Source: Aralia elata (taxonomy: Eukaryota; Streptophyta; Magnoliopsida; Apiales; Araliaceae). Taken from it: 64,000 nt of DNA. The stretch is taken from positions 40,933,533 through 40,997,532 of the forward strand of contig CM068380.1 in the NCBI GenBank assembly GCA_034770075.1, in the 5' to 3' direction. The notes beneath the pieces were generated by a model. It did no database searches, was not told the origin of the DNA, and saw only the letters and a list, made by a program, of their open reading frames with translations. The position numbers and the translations under genes are program-made. This document shows positions 46,801-59,182 of this stretch, one piece after another. How positions within the stretch are numbered: the stretch's first letter is position 1; every line of letters begins with the position of its first letter.

Positions 46801-48344
46801 TAATGATGTTGACAACTCAAGAGGAACTGATCAAAGATATGGAAAGACTGAAATTGGAAGTCAAATATCCGACGAATGCAGATGAGAAACTATTTGCAGT
46901 GGAGGCGAGTCCGACTTTATTAGACAAGATAAAGGAGGCTCAAGAAATGGATGATGAATGTATCGCCATAAAGAAGCGGATCTCAGAAGGAGAGGAATTA
47001 AAGTACAAGTCTGATAGCACGGGACTACTAAGGTTTGAAGGGAGAATCTGGATACCGATGGTTCCGGAGTTGAGAGAAGAGATTCTGCAGGAAGCTCATT
47101 CTACAAAGTATTCGATACACCCTGGTAGTACCAAGATGTATCAGGATTTGCGTCAACATTGGTGGTGGCCGAACATGAAGAGGGAGGTTGTGGAATGTGT
47201 TGGACGATGTTTGACATGTCAAAGGGTAAAAGCAGAACATCAGAAACCGGGTGGACTACTACAACCACTGGATATTCCGGAGTGGAAGTGGGAGCATATC
47301 ACGATGGATTTTGTGACGGGGCTTCCACCAACTCAGAAGGGTTACGACGCGATCTGGGTGATCGTGGATCGTTTAACTAAATCTGCACATTTTCTACCGA
47401 TCAAGATAAGGTATAATTTGGAGCAGCTAGCAAAGTTATATGTGAAAGAGATTGTGTCATGACATGGAGTACCGGTATCTATTGTATCTGACAGAGATCC
47501 GTGCTTCACGTCGAATTTCTGGAAGAGCTTACAAGAAAGGTTGGGAACCCAGTTGAGGTTGAGTACGGCATACCATCCTCAAACGGATGGGCAAAGCGAA
47601 CGAACGATTCAGACGCTGGAGGACATGCTTAGAGCATGTATGATGGATTTTAAAGGCAGTTGGGACAATCACCTACCACTGGTGGAGTTTGCCTACAATA
47701 ACAGTTATCATGCAAGTATTGGCATGCCGCCATACGAAGCATTATACGGAAGGAAGTGTCGAACACCTCTGTGTTGGGACGAAGTCGGTGAACGGAAACT
47801 GTTGGGACCTGAATTGGTGCAACAGACTGTGGATGTCGTCAAAGTGATAAGAGCTCGATTGGTAGCGGCTCAGGATCGACAAAAGAAATACGCCGATTTA
47901 CATCGTCAGAAACGAGACTTTGAAGTGGGCAGCTTTGTGTTTTTGAAGGTATCTCCCTGGAAGGGGAAGATCAGATTTGGAAAGAAGGGAAAATTGAGTC
48001 CCAGGTTCGTAGGACCTTTTGAAGTTTTAAAGAGGGTAGGTGAGGTGGCGTATGAGGTAGCTTTACCTCCTGAACTGGAGCATATTCATAATGTGTTTCA
48101 CGTTTCTGTGTTGCGGCCATATAAACCCGACTACAAACATGTGATATCCTATTAACCGATTCAAGTTGAACGAGATTTGTCATATGAAGAGATTCCTGTC
48201 CAGATATTAGATAGGAAAGAACAGACGTTAAGAAATAAGGTCATCCATTCGGTCAAAGTACTTTGGAGGAACCACGCAGCTGAAGAAGCTACGTGGGAGC
48301 TAGAAGAGAAGATGAGGAAGAATTATCCGCATCTTTTTGAGTGA
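43833..48344 (+). pseudogene. Element G gag-pol, one frame with four stops
   Basis: ATG at 43833 (MAPRGRPRNQRVEESVNNEG). One frame of 1503 codons to TGA at 48342-48344. Gag domain (PPEFRGTTDPIEAQTW), Lys/Ser-rich linker, three zinc knuckles (CEKCGRNHFREC, CFNCGQPGHIAPQC, CFSCGASDHQKKDC), protease LFDSGATCSFVSDEF, RT FIDDILVYS, RNase H (YSDASHKGLG; VVADALSRK intact), integrase HHCC and catalytic core, and chromodomain-like end (WRNHAAEEATWELEE). In-frame stops: TGA 44382-44384, TAG 46524-46526, TGA 47460-47462, TAA 48153-48155. The first three fit single C-to-T changes of CGA, CAG and CGA. No indel breaks the frame. It cannot make full-length pol. Confidence 0.95.
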
Positions 48345-48377
48345 ACCTCTGTTAAGATTTTTTCCGCCCCTAGGTTG

Positions 48378-48414
48378 AAATTCTGGGGACAGAATTCTTA
48401 TAAGGAGAGGAGGA
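48378..48414 (+). promoter_or_regulatory. Element G pre-PPT hairpin and polypurine tract
   Basis: AATTCT-GGGGAC-AGAATT (48379-48396) followed by AAGGAGAGGAGGA (48402-48414) directly before the LTR. The outer pair is A-T where A's second copy has G-C. Confidence 0.8.
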
Positions 48415-51400
48415 TGTAACGACCGGGAATTCTGGAATTTGCCTTGTAATTCGAATTTCTGAATACTTATTATTTTATTAATATTATTTTGTGTTGCATG
48501 TTTAAAGGTTGTGTGACAATCTGGATTATGTGAATGCATGAAATTTTTCGTGTTATAATTTTGTTTAAGTGAATATTTAATTTCGCGTAGCATCGTTAAA
48601 TCTCTATTCACGAGTTAGTATTCACGTTGGGAATATTCATCTAGAGACGTCTTCTCGGATAACTTCGATTTTCCTAATTATTGTCAACCCATTTAGGCAA
48701 TGAGATATTAATCAAAGTGTAGGATCTATGGGAGCCCAATGGGAATTGAATTAGAAGCCCAAGTGGTTTTAAGGGTGACCCAAACCCATGACCCAACCCA
48801 TGACCCAAGACTTGACCCATGTGGGATATGGGCACAAAAATCAGCATTTTGGTGTTTTAATGAGGGAGTATGCGGGTAACATTGTGAGGGAGAGGCCAAA
48901 TGAGTAGAATTGCATGTTGAATAAGTGGGAACAAATAAACAATTGTTAGCCAATAGAAAATTGGCCACCTTTCCCATTTTTCTTCCACTTCCCCCTAATT
49001 TACTCCACTTCTCCCAAATAATGCAACCATTCCATTTCTATCTTGCATTCCACATTCCTCCCATTTCCCATCAGCTGATAGAGAGAGAGAAAGAGAGTGA
49101 GAGCTGCCAAGAAGGAAGAGAAAGAGGTCGCCGGAAGTTCGCCGGAAGTTCGCCGGAAAAAGGAAGAAGGAAGAAGAAGGCACGGGAGGAACGAGGAGAG
49201 GAACCAAGCAAGGAGAACCTTTAAAATCAATCCTAGCCAAGCTTCTTAATCATCTAGGAAGGATTTATAGAGGTAAACACCAACCAAATCCTTTCCATTC
49301 GATTTCTTGTTGAGTTTTTCAAGTTTTTCTTAGTTTTGAGCTCTTAAGCTTGTGGGTCGGATTTGTGGCGATTCTTGGTGTTTTTGTGTTGTTGTGATTG
49401 TTTGTCAATGTTGTCAAGAGGTTATGTAAGCTATTAATAATCTCAAAGTGGAACAAAAACGCAAGAAATCCTTACCTTGGCTTAATGGAGCAAGAACAAT
49501 GGACAAAACATGGACTTTGGACTGTTGGACGATTTAGAGGACCTTGTAGCTATGATTTCGTGTTTGTTTAATGTGTTTGTTGTTATGATATTGTACTTCC
49601 ATGGGTTATGAGTTTAATCCAGTTGGAATGGAGTAAAAAGGGATTAAAACAAAGATTTGGTGATGATTTTTGTAAAGAACACGAAGAACACGAAAATAAA
49701 ACATGATTTGATACTTTGGTCACGGATTTCAACATGTTAATCTTAATAAATAGCTCTAAATTTTTGATATGTTGTAGCTCTATGTCTTAGGAGTCCATAG
49801 AGTCCGGAACGGACCAATTTGAAGGTCTAGAGAAGAAGTTATGAGGATTGGAGTGAAGGAGGGTCAAAACCGCGATGTCTGACATGGGCCACCAGGCCAG
49901 CCGCGCGCCCGCACCAAGGCCCCGCGCGCCCGCGCGCGCGCGCTGCCGCACGCCGTGCGCCTGGTGCCGCCCGCCCGCGTGTGCGCTGCCCGACTCAGCT
50001 TCGACGTCCGTTGGGAAAATGGCCATAACTTTCTCATACGGACTCGGATTTAGGCGATTCAAGATGATCCGGAAAGCTTAGAGATAGACCTACAATATCC
50101 ATTAATTAGAATTGAAATTTATTACCTGGAACAATTTTGAAATTAACCGTTTTTAGGGCTATTGCGCAAACGGTAGGTGTCGGGCATGCACGTAAGCACA
50201 TGTAATGCTCCCGACAATGTAAAGTGATGTTCTAACTTTCATGATGTGGTTTTTATGATTTATAATGATACTTAGCATTAACCAATGAGTATTAGATGAA
50301 TCGAATGGGCATGTTAGGTGTACACAATTACGTGTCGCTTGGGCATTCGAATAGGCAAGTTGGGTGTATAGACGTGCAAGCGTCGTAACGCCGTAACTAG
50401 TGGGTATAACCTTGTTTAATATTTTGTTTCTTATTTGAATGGGACATTATAGAGTTGTGTAAGCAAATATTTGGTATTCCGTATGTGACTAATTGTATGT
50501 GAATATGTACCTAATTGTGTAGGATATTAAGGAGCGTGTGTTGTAATATTGTAGCAGCGCCTCAGGCAAGTTTCCTAACGCTTGTCTAACCCTTGTGTTG
50601 GGCAAGTTCCCTAACTTCATTCTTTTTATATATTGAATGCAAGCTTCCTTACCCTAACTCAAATTAACATTCGGGCAGGTTTCATATTTTATACAGGTGT
50701 TGTATATTGTTGCAAGTTTCATGACTCAAATGGAGTTATTACTTTTGAATCATATTAGTGGATTAATTATTGTCAATTACTCCACCTCCAAGATAATTAT
50801 TGATATTCGCAGCTTATGCATTTGAATTCATTATTTGTTGTTGGATTGTGAAACGTTTAAGTTCTTCATTCATGAACTGTTTAGGGAAATAGTCTATGCC
50901 ATTCGTTTCGGCTAGACATGTACAGGTTATTATTTTAAAAGCTATCCAAACCGATTGTCAGTGCGGATTCTTGGACTGAGAGAGCAACCCTTATTGGGGG
51001 ACTATAATGTGTCGGTTATTCGATGCAGTCAGAGTTAAATGTTATACATATACATGGTGTACGAGAAGCTGATCCCCTCGAGTACAACTGACGGGGCCAG
51101 GTTTTAAAAGAGTTAGTCGAATGATTGATTCTTTGGCCAAAAGTTCATGGTCGGTTGGACCACTCAGCAGTAAATAATCATTATTCATTGATTCATTTGG
51201 ACTTTGATTATGTCATTTCAGCTATTTCATTAATGTTCATAAATTGTTGATCTATGCAGCTATTATTCTTATTCATTCATGATATATCTTCATTCTTGCT
51301 TTTAAACTTGCTGAGCAAAGTAGTTGCTCACCCTTGCTATATCATGAACCTATTGCAGTTAAGCCGGGGAGTTCCAAAGCGGACAAAGGCAAAGGAAAGC

Positions 51401-51643
51401 TTAAGGAATAGTTATATATACTATCCCGTTGTGTAATCGCGGAATAGTTTTGTATTATTAATGTATTCTGCGATGTTTTATTTAAGGTTGTAGACTTTGG
51501 GACCATAGTGAACCTTTTGTAATGAACAACATATGTTTATTTTATTCCGCATTAGTTGATTTATGTTGTTTGGAGGTGTATGAATGCATTTTATCGTGAG
51601 CACCAAATTCGAGGTATTGGTACCTGAATTTGGGGGTGTCACA
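48415..51643 (+). repeat. Element G 3' LTR (3229 bp)
   Basis: Nearly identical to 39223-42443. Differences include one fewer CCCATGACCCAA unit, one extra GTTCGCCGGAA unit (49137-49160) and an expanded GCGC run near 49925. It contains the micro-exon-like module 51359-51411 and the conserved block 51050-51084. Confidence 0.95.
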
Positions 51644-51648
51644 CCTTC

Positions 51649-52314
51649 AAGCTAAACAAATATAACTCCTTAGCTTTAGCAATTCACACTCTTCTCCTTC
51701 TCAATTCAAAGAACTCTCAACTCTCAATTTTCTTTTTCTCTCAAAAGCTCTGTTCTTTCTTTTCTATACTTAACAATTAAACTGATGAAGCTTCCAAATA
51801 AAAACTGATAAAATATAATCACGTACTTTAATTTTAAATCATCAGTTACATAATTCAAAAGCCATAAGGCTTTGTTTGGCAATTACAAATAAAAATAACT
51901 CTTTTTACTAACCAAGGGTCACAAGGCCTTGTTTGGTTTATCTAAATAAAACCCTTTCTCCATTTATTTTAATAATTCATTTACTATATAGTTTTAATTG
52001 TCACACTTTTAATTTAATTAAACTTATTATTAAATAAATTCAATTAAACCTTACCAATTTAATCAATAATTCTATTTAACCAATAACAATAACACCAAAT
52101 AAATTATCTTATTCAAATAAATCATTTAATCATCTAATTTAATTATTAAATTAAATTAGAATAAACACATCAAATCATATTTAAATAACATTTAACATAA
52201 ATTCTTTCACCATAACTTTATAAATTATTTATTGTACTCAATAAATAAATTATCAAAAATATTTATATAACTCAATAAATATTTTTATTATTCACAAAAA
52301 TCGCATTCGTTACA
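51649..52314 (-). repeat. Element F 5' LTR, distal part
   Basis: Continues 37199-39222 after G and matches 30538-31254. It ends ATTCGTTACA at the TCCTT target duplication. Confidence 0.93.
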
Positions 52315-52319
52315 TCCTT

Positions 52320-55300
52320 AGTTCTTCTCAAGTACTTTAGGATGTTTTTCACTGCCTTCTAGTGCTCTTCTCCTAGATTCGACTGATATCTGCTCGTTAC
52401 ACTAAGTGCATGAGCGACATCTGGTCTAGTACATATCATACCGTACATGATAGATCGTATTGCAGAAGCATAAGGAATCTTACTCATTCGGTCTCTCTCC
52501 TCAGGTGTCTTTGGGGCTTGTTTCTTGGAGAGATGTATTCCATGGCTCATCGGCATGAGACCTCTCTTGGAATCTTCCATGCTAAACTTCTTTAGTATCG
52601 AGTCAATGTACTTTCCTTGGGTCAAGCCCAACATCCTTTTAGATCTATCTCTATAGATCTTTATCCCCAAAATATAGGATGCCTCACCCAAGTCCTTCAT
52701 GGAGAAGTGTTTAGATAACCAAATTTTGATCGACTGTAGCATAGGAACATCATTCCCTATCAGTAATATATCATTAACATATAATACAAGGAATGAAATA
52801 GCGCTCCCACTAACCTTCTTGTACACACAAGGTTCATCCTCATTTTTGATAAAATCAAACCTTTTGATTATCTCATCAAAACGGATGTTCCATCTTCGAG
52901 AAGCTTGCTTCAATCCATAAATGGATCGTTGTAGCTTACAGACTTGGTTTGTTCCAACCGTTGAAACAAAACCCTCTGGCTGTATCATATATACATTCTC
53001 CTCAAGCTCTCCATTGAGGAAGGCCGTTTTCACGTCCATTTGCCAGATCTCGTTGTCAAAATAAGCTGCAATTGCAAGCAAAATCCGAATAGACTTGAGC
53101 ATAGCTACTGGTGAGAAGGTTTCATTATAGTTAACTCCTTATCTTTATTTGAAACCTTTTACAACCAGTCGGGCCTTATAGGTCTCTACCTTACCATCTG
53201 CTCCAGTCTTTCTCTTAAAGACCCATTTACACCCAATAGGCTTAATGCCCTTAGGTGGTGAAACCAAAGTCCATACTTGGTTTTCATACATGGAGTCCAT
53301 CTCGGATTTCATGGCTTCTAGCCATTTCTCTGAGTCTTCACTACTCATAGCCTCTTCGTAAGTCAATGGATCATCATCATCTATAATGCGTACCTCATCA
53401 TCATCCTCTATGATGAATCCATACTTTTCAGGTATCTTCGGTACTCTTCCAGATTTACGAATAGGTTGTGGTACAGTAGGTTCTTCTACTTGGTTAGGTA
53501 CCTGACTTTGATCCAGAGTATTTTGTGGTTCTTGAACTTCTTCAAGATATATCTTACTCCCACTGATCCCTTCAAGGATAAACTCCTTTTTCCAAGAAGG
53601 CAGCGTGTTTCGCAACAAATACCTTTTGATCAGTAGGATGATAGAAATAATACATTTGTCGGATCTAGTCTTCAGCTTATCATGCTCAAACCTTTTGACA
53701 TAAGCTGGATAACCCCAAGTCTTAACATGCTTAAGATTTGGTTTCCTCCCTGTCCATATCTCATGTGGGGTCTTTGGGACGGATTTGGTAGGTACCTTGT
53801 TAAGTAGGTATGCAGCCGATTCTAGGGCATAACCCTAGAAGGATACTAGAAGGTCGATAAAACTCATCATGGATCGAACCGTGTCCAATAATGTTCGATT
53901 TCTCCTTTCAGATACACCATTCAACTGTGGCGTCCCTGGTGGAGTCCATTGTGAGATTATACCATTTTCTTTGAGACAACTTAGAAACTCATTGGTCAAG
54001 TATTCACCTCCTCGATCCGATCGAATTATCTTAATACTCTTACCAGTTTGTTTCTCTACTTCACTTCTGAATTATTTGAACTTTTCAAACGATTCAGATT
54101 TGTATTTCATTAAATACACATATCCAAATCTAGAATGATCATTAGAGAAAGTAATAAAATAAGAATACCCTCCTTGTGCATTCGTTGTCATAGGTCCACA
54201 TACGTCTGTGTGTACCAGCGCTAACAACTCTGTAACTCTTTCTCCTTTTCCACTAAAAGGAGATTTAGTCATCTTACCCATGAGACAAGATTCACAAGTT
54301 GGATATGATTCGTAATCAGATAGCTCTAAAAGCCCATCTTTATACGACTTGGATAATCTTGTTTCATTGATATGACCGAGTCTACAGTGCCACATAAAGG
54401 TATAATTAACATCATCTCTTTTTCTTTTCTTAGTTTGTTCAATTTGAAGTATATTTTCATGCAAGTCAAGTATGTAAAGTCCATTCAGTAGGTTCCAGCA
54501 CCATATAAAACATTTTTATTATAAATATAACATCTGTTGTTCTTTATTATAATATCAAAACCATCCATATCTAATATAGAAATTAAAATAATGTTTCTAA
54601 TGAGTGTCGAAACATAATAACAATTATTTAAACTAATGAACTTGTCCGAAGGCAGTGCTAAACAATAAGTCCCTACAGCTAATGCAACAACCTTTGCTCC
54701 ATTTCCCACTTGTAGGACGACTTCATCCTTGTTCAGCTTTCTACTTCTGCTTAGTCCCTGCATATTATTACATATGTGAGAACTACAAGCGGTATCCAAT
54801 ACCCAAGTAGAATTTTGACTTTCAGAAAAATTAATTTCAATCATGAGCAAACCTAGATCGGAAGAAGCTTCTCCAAGCTTCTTTTGGTCCGCAAGATACT
54901 CCTTGTAGTTCCTCTTCCAGTGTCCTGACTTATTGCAATGGTAACAAATTCCTTTACTATCTGGATCAGGTTTCTTTTTATCCTTTCTCTTTGCCTTGCC
55001 CTTAGCCTTCTTGTTTTTCTTCTTTTCAGAAGATATCTTGGGCCTCTTCCTTTTCTTGGAAGAATCATCCACTAGTAAGACTTGGTTCTTGTTGGATGAG
55101 AAATGACCTTCAGCAGTTTTCAGCATGTTAAGTAACTCAGGCAAGCTAATGTCCAACTTATTCATGTGAAAAATTTACAACAAATTGTGAGAAGGTGTCC
55201 GGGAGTGACTACAAGATCAAATCTTGACTTAACTCCCCATCCATCACGAGCCCAAGCTGTCCAAGTTGTTCAATCAGATTGATCATCTTAAGGACATGAG

Positions 55301-55690
55301 TCTCAACAGCAGTGCCCTCAGTCATACGAGATCGGAAGAGCTCCTTAGATATCTGATATCTAGCAGTGCTACTTTGCTCACCATACAACTGTTTGAGGTG
55401 CAGCCATACAGTAGGAGCATCCATTGTTTCATGCTGACGCTGAAGCTCGTTACTCATGGATGCGAGCATGATGCATTGAGCCAGGATTGCATCATCTTGC
55501 CACTTTTGAAAGTAGCAATCTCTTCCTCAGAGGCTGTTTCTGCAACACTTGCAGGGACTGGCGAATTTAGGACATAAGAAATCTTTTCATTAGTGAGAAC
55601 AATTCTCATATTCCTTAACCAGTCCGTGTAATTCGGTCCGGTCAGTTTGTTAGCATCAAGTATGCTATGCAGTGATAGTGAGTTTGACAT
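52320..55690 (-). pseudogene. Element E gag-PR-INT-RT, broken
   Basis: ATG at 55690 (MSNSLSLHSILDANKLTGPN), copia gag. A one-base deletion near 55500, TAG near 55209 and a one-base insertion near 55168 break gag. The zinc knuckle reads CYHCNKSGHWKRNY, with the last Cys lost. The protease reads WVLDTACSSHIC instead of DTG. Integrase shows WHCRLGHINETRL, CESCLMGKM, HTDVCGPM and IRSDRGGEY, with more stops and breaks near 54070, 53835 and 53660. Two stops near 53145 precede RT. RT shows SPVAMLKSIRILLAIAAYF, IWQMDVKTAFLNGE, and LYVNDILLIGND where YVDD is expected. TAG near 52359 follows LGEEH. F interrupts the chain at YLRRTK. The loss of catalytic residues shows old decay. Confidence 0.93.
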
Positions 55691-57348
55691 TTTTAAATTC
55701 TGCATGTGAAATAGACAACATTTTAGCATACATTCATTTAATTAATTACCAAAATAAATTAGGTCTTTATTTAAATTGGTATCTCCCACTATTTTCATCA
55801 AACTATATTACCCTCATTATATAGTTCGACAATTCTAATTAAAGATTTGCTAGTGAGACTAAGGATCCCATTTCAAATGTATATAGCCTTGTGGTGACAC
55901 AACAAACGATATATAAATAAATAGGTAGACAACTATTGTCAATTACATCTCTATGTAACTCCTTGTATTTTACCTCTTAGATTATTTTGGTCAAGTGGTG
56001 ACACATCCGAATCAAAATTATCCAAGTTAAGTCCATCCTAGCACTTCCATATATGTGAAGAGAAAAATACCGTCCTTGTGGTGACACAACAAAACAGTAA
56101 TGTTCAATTCCTTAATAAGCATCAAATGTGATAAAGCAACATCTTAAATATTTAATACTTGCCTTGTGGTGACACAACAAACTCATATTAAACATTTAAT
56201 ACTCTATTGCTTTACCATGCTAGAAGGCGACATTCGATATTCCAAATATCTTTGAACGCTTAGGACTTAATATGATTTCTTTGAGGGGTTTATTATTATT
56301 AGTCTCATCTTGTTTAGCGCGCATGCACATATATATATAAAATACGCGTCATATTATTTTACATGCGAAGCATGTTGGATAATATATAATATATATAGTA
56401 AGCATGCACATATAGAATACTATATTCTACCCGGATTGATTATGGACTTGTATTCTAGTTTGGTTCACTAGAGCCACCAAGTGAACCAAAAGGTCAAACC
56501 TAGGGTGCAAGAATTAAATTTAAATATAACTATTATATTTAAACCCGGGCTCCATTACAAACGGGTCTTTAAGCGCTCCTTACTCCTTTGTCTCCAATTC
56601 TTCAAAATTAATTCTAACTAGTCCTATTACATAAACTATTTACAATAAATAGAAACCTTGATCAGCAGTCAAGGGGAAGTACATAGGAGGGAGATTGAAT
56701 TTACATTAAGAAAAATTAGAGAAGACGAGGTACGCATACCCCATTTATAAAAACTCATACATTCAAGCATCCTCTAAAATAAATCCAATCACACATTGGT
56801 CAATAGTCCATAATCAATCTCTATTTATTATCATACATATCTCTATATGTCTCAATAAATAACATTCATCTCATGAATAATAAAACCATTCCATATATGC
56901 ATTGATATCAATTAATGGGCAAAAGTTTTGCTACTATTTAGTTTTGAAACAAAATAAACTCTTTTATTTTAATCAAAAAACCAAATCCAAATTAAACTCT
57001 TTTAATTTTAGCAATCTGAAATCCTATTCCAGATAAAATAAACATATTTATTTTAAACTTATATCAATTAAATAAACCATTTATTTTAATTGAAAGAAAA
57101 AATTATTTTTTGGATTCTGCTGTCCGGCGCAGCTGCGCCCAGAATGAACTGGGACACGGCGCAACTGCACTGAACCCCATAAACGACTTTCTGGGTTTGG
57201 GCGCAACTGCGCTCCAGAATGAACTGGAGCCGGCGCAGCTGCGCCGCGTAGCAGATTCAGAAAAAACGGATTCTGCCCAAAAATTTCGATCCAAACGCAT
57301 ACCATACACACATGGAATCATCAAAATCGATAATTAGCACAAGATTAA
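55691..57348 (-). other. Element E leader between PBS and gag
   Basis: About 1.66 kb, non-coding. It contains a dispersed motif CTTGTGGTGACACAACAAA at 55888-55906, 56075-56093 and 56163-56181 and a partial copy at 55992-56006, plus a GC-palindrome cluster at 57126-57245. The open frames at 57081-57337 simply run through that cluster. Confidence 0.7.
57126..57245. repeat. GGCGCAGCTGCGCC palindrome cluster in E leader
   Basis: GGCGCAGCTGCGCC at 57126-57139 and 57232-57245, with decayed forms at 57158-57170 and 57199-57213. Between them two stems share the loop AATGAA: CCCAG/CTGGG (57138-57153) and GCTCCAG/CTGGAGC (57211-57230). The loop is constant while the stem changes on both sides. The rest of the leader is very AT-rich. 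Confidence 0.82.
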
Positions 57349-57360
57349 GCTCTGATACCA
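57349..57360 (-). promoter_or_regulatory. Element E primer binding site (initiator tRNA-Met)
   Basis: Minus strand TGGTATCAGAGC, one base inside the LTR end CTAACA. Confidence 0.88.
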
Positions 57361-57361
57361 C

Positions 57362-57941
57362 TGTTAGCTTTGTATATGACGCGAACATGTAATCAAATTA
57401 TATAAATAAAGCGGAAGCGCGATAAAATCGGATTTTAAAAAATTTATACAAACTATCACCACGATCAATCTATGTGCTCAATTAACGATATAAACGAAAG
57501 AAATAGAGATAAAAATTATACCCTCGTAGATCCGTGCTTCCTCGGGTACAAGTCCACCTCCTATTCCTTCGCGTTCTCCTTAAATTCCACCGACTAAATT
57601 CCTTTGCATGATCAACGTTAGCCACCCAAGTGTTTGGCCTCTAGAGGTGATCCACCAAGGAAGAATAGTTATTCAAGAAGTTGGGTATTGGCAAAACCCT
57701 AGTTTCTATCTCTATAGAAATTGTAAATACTCTCCACAATCTAATGCAAGAGTGTATAATCCTAATCTATGATAAGACTCCTCTTATTTATAGATGTAGG
57801 AAAACCATTCCCTAAACTATTTAGGATTAGGGTTTCTATTATAATTAAATTCCTTTAATTAATTATGCTCCTAATTCAATTAGGAATTCATGTGTGAGTA
57901 CTTCTATTAATTAATTCCAAATCCCTATTAGGAATTAAATA

Positions 57942-57972
<31 letters not shown>

Positions 57973-59182
57973 GACTCCTCTTATTCATTTATATTTAATA
58001 TTTCCGAAATATTAAATAATAAATATGAAGCTATTTAATTTATTCTATCCCCATAGATTAAATTAAATACACTTAACTTATTATTACAATTATGCCATTT
58101 ACTTCTTAAATAAATATTTTCTTTTTGCGGTGTTACCCTTTAGGTTCTCCATATTAAACCGGTTGTGAATAAATCAATTATAACAATTCTAATTTTATTT
58201 AAATAAATAAATTAAACTATTTAATTCATTTAAATAAATAATATTTATTCTACAGTAAGGGTAAGCTCCCTTAGCGATCAACGACTTTCCAAATAATATA
58301 GATTTCAACATTAATTACAAAAGAACCTTTCAGTGTATAGTTACAGTACAATTCAATCCTTCTACCATACAATGTCCCAATTAAATATAAGACATGGATT
58401 TACTGTCAAGTCTTATTTTATTTAATTATATATATTTCGATTCCCAAATGCACAACTCTAAATAATGTAAATTACCTTTCTAATTTATTCCTGCCTTGGC
58501 CAAGGACTACTGAGTTGTCATTTATCGAATCACATAGGACATTCACATCTTTTACTAGACGTGGTAGATTCTTTGTTGATCATTCACCTATCTCCATGTA
58601 CAACTTATTATACCCAATCATACCCTTTGATATACCCTAAAGGTCTTAAGGGACATGTCAAAGTATAACTCATCATACACAAGATACTATGATGATCTCA
58701 AGTCCAATGATCACTTGTACTACTATCACTAGAGGAATTCATATTGACAGGCGAGTAAAACTCCATTAGGTATTCCTTAGCGAGCCACGTTGAGTGAACT
58801 TATTCTCCAATAAGCACCTACATACTTGCTTTAGTGTCTCCACACAAATGATTATGAGACCAATCATCCTCTTCTTAAGAGCAAGCAACGTATGTACTAA
58901 TCTATCTGGATTCACTAATCCCCTTTTTTAATAATCCAACGATTAGGAACGATTTTAGTTTGTGAGCTATCTAGAATTTAGATCTCATTAGCATGATCAC
59001 CATCATGATTCTAAAAGCATTGCTCAAAACTATGGGTTTATCACATTTAATATAACAGCACCATGTAGATAATATAAAATGCCTTTTAAGAAAATTAATT
59101 CTTTTATTAATAAATGATTAAGATTACAAAGTATATGCTACATCATATCAAATATGATTGGCTTGTGTGCATACTACTTTCA
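57362..59182 (-). repeat. Element E 5' LTR (1821 bp)
   Basis: Matches 26151-28011 and the solo LTR at 8349-10166. Plus-strand ends TGTTAGC and CTTTCA, followed by AGAGT. Confidence 0.93.

Larger units (their letters stand above)
39223..51643 (+). mobile_element. Element G: complete Ty3/gypsy chromovirus (Tekay/Del-like), youngest insertion
   Basis: Two 3.2-kb LTRs (39223-42443, 48415-51643), PBS, pre-gag ORF, gag-pol in one frame, and PPT, all on the plus strand. Perfect CCTTC target duplication in the F 5' LTR. By eye the LTRs differ at only about one or two positions per hundred plus three small repeat-length changes, so the insertion is recent. Four in-frame stops but no frameshift lie in gag-pol. 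Confidence 0.95.
28551..52314 (-). mobile_element. Element F: Ty3/gypsy chromovirus (A family), containing G
   Basis: 3' LTR 28551-31254, gag-pol 31364-35853, pre-gag ORF 36150-36959, PBS 37184-37195, 5' LTR 37199-52314 interrupted by G. Perfect target duplication TCCTT (28546-28550 and 52315-52319). LTR ends TGTAACG...GTGTCACA and a protein nearly identical to A place both in one family. About 11.3 kb without G. Gag-pol has at least six stops and three frameshifts. Confidence 0.94.
26151..59182 (-). mobile_element. Element E: Ty1/copia retrotransposon containing F and G
   Basis: LTRs 26151-28011 and 57362-59182, minus orientation, TGAAA...CTAACA ends. Perfect 5-bp duplication AGAGT (26146-26150 and 59183-59187) in the D LTR. 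F is inserted in its RT/RNase H boundary. With F and G removed E would be about 9.3 kb. Gag, protease, integrase and RT are present but broken by stops and frameshifts. A solo LTR of the same family is at 8349-10166. Confidence 0.93.

Noticed and set aside
43833..48344. Programmed stop-codon readthrough in gag-pol
   Set aside because: The stops lie at four unrelated places in G and at different places in A and F, so they are mutations and not a shared recoding site.
49787..50081. Open frames through the GC-rich island of the G 3' LTR (also 40673-40861)
   Set aside because: LTR composition effect; the frames differ between the two LTR copies.
57081..57337. Three overlapping open frames on both strands
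   Set aside because: All cover the GC palindromes in the E leader; GC-rich repeats lack stops by chance.
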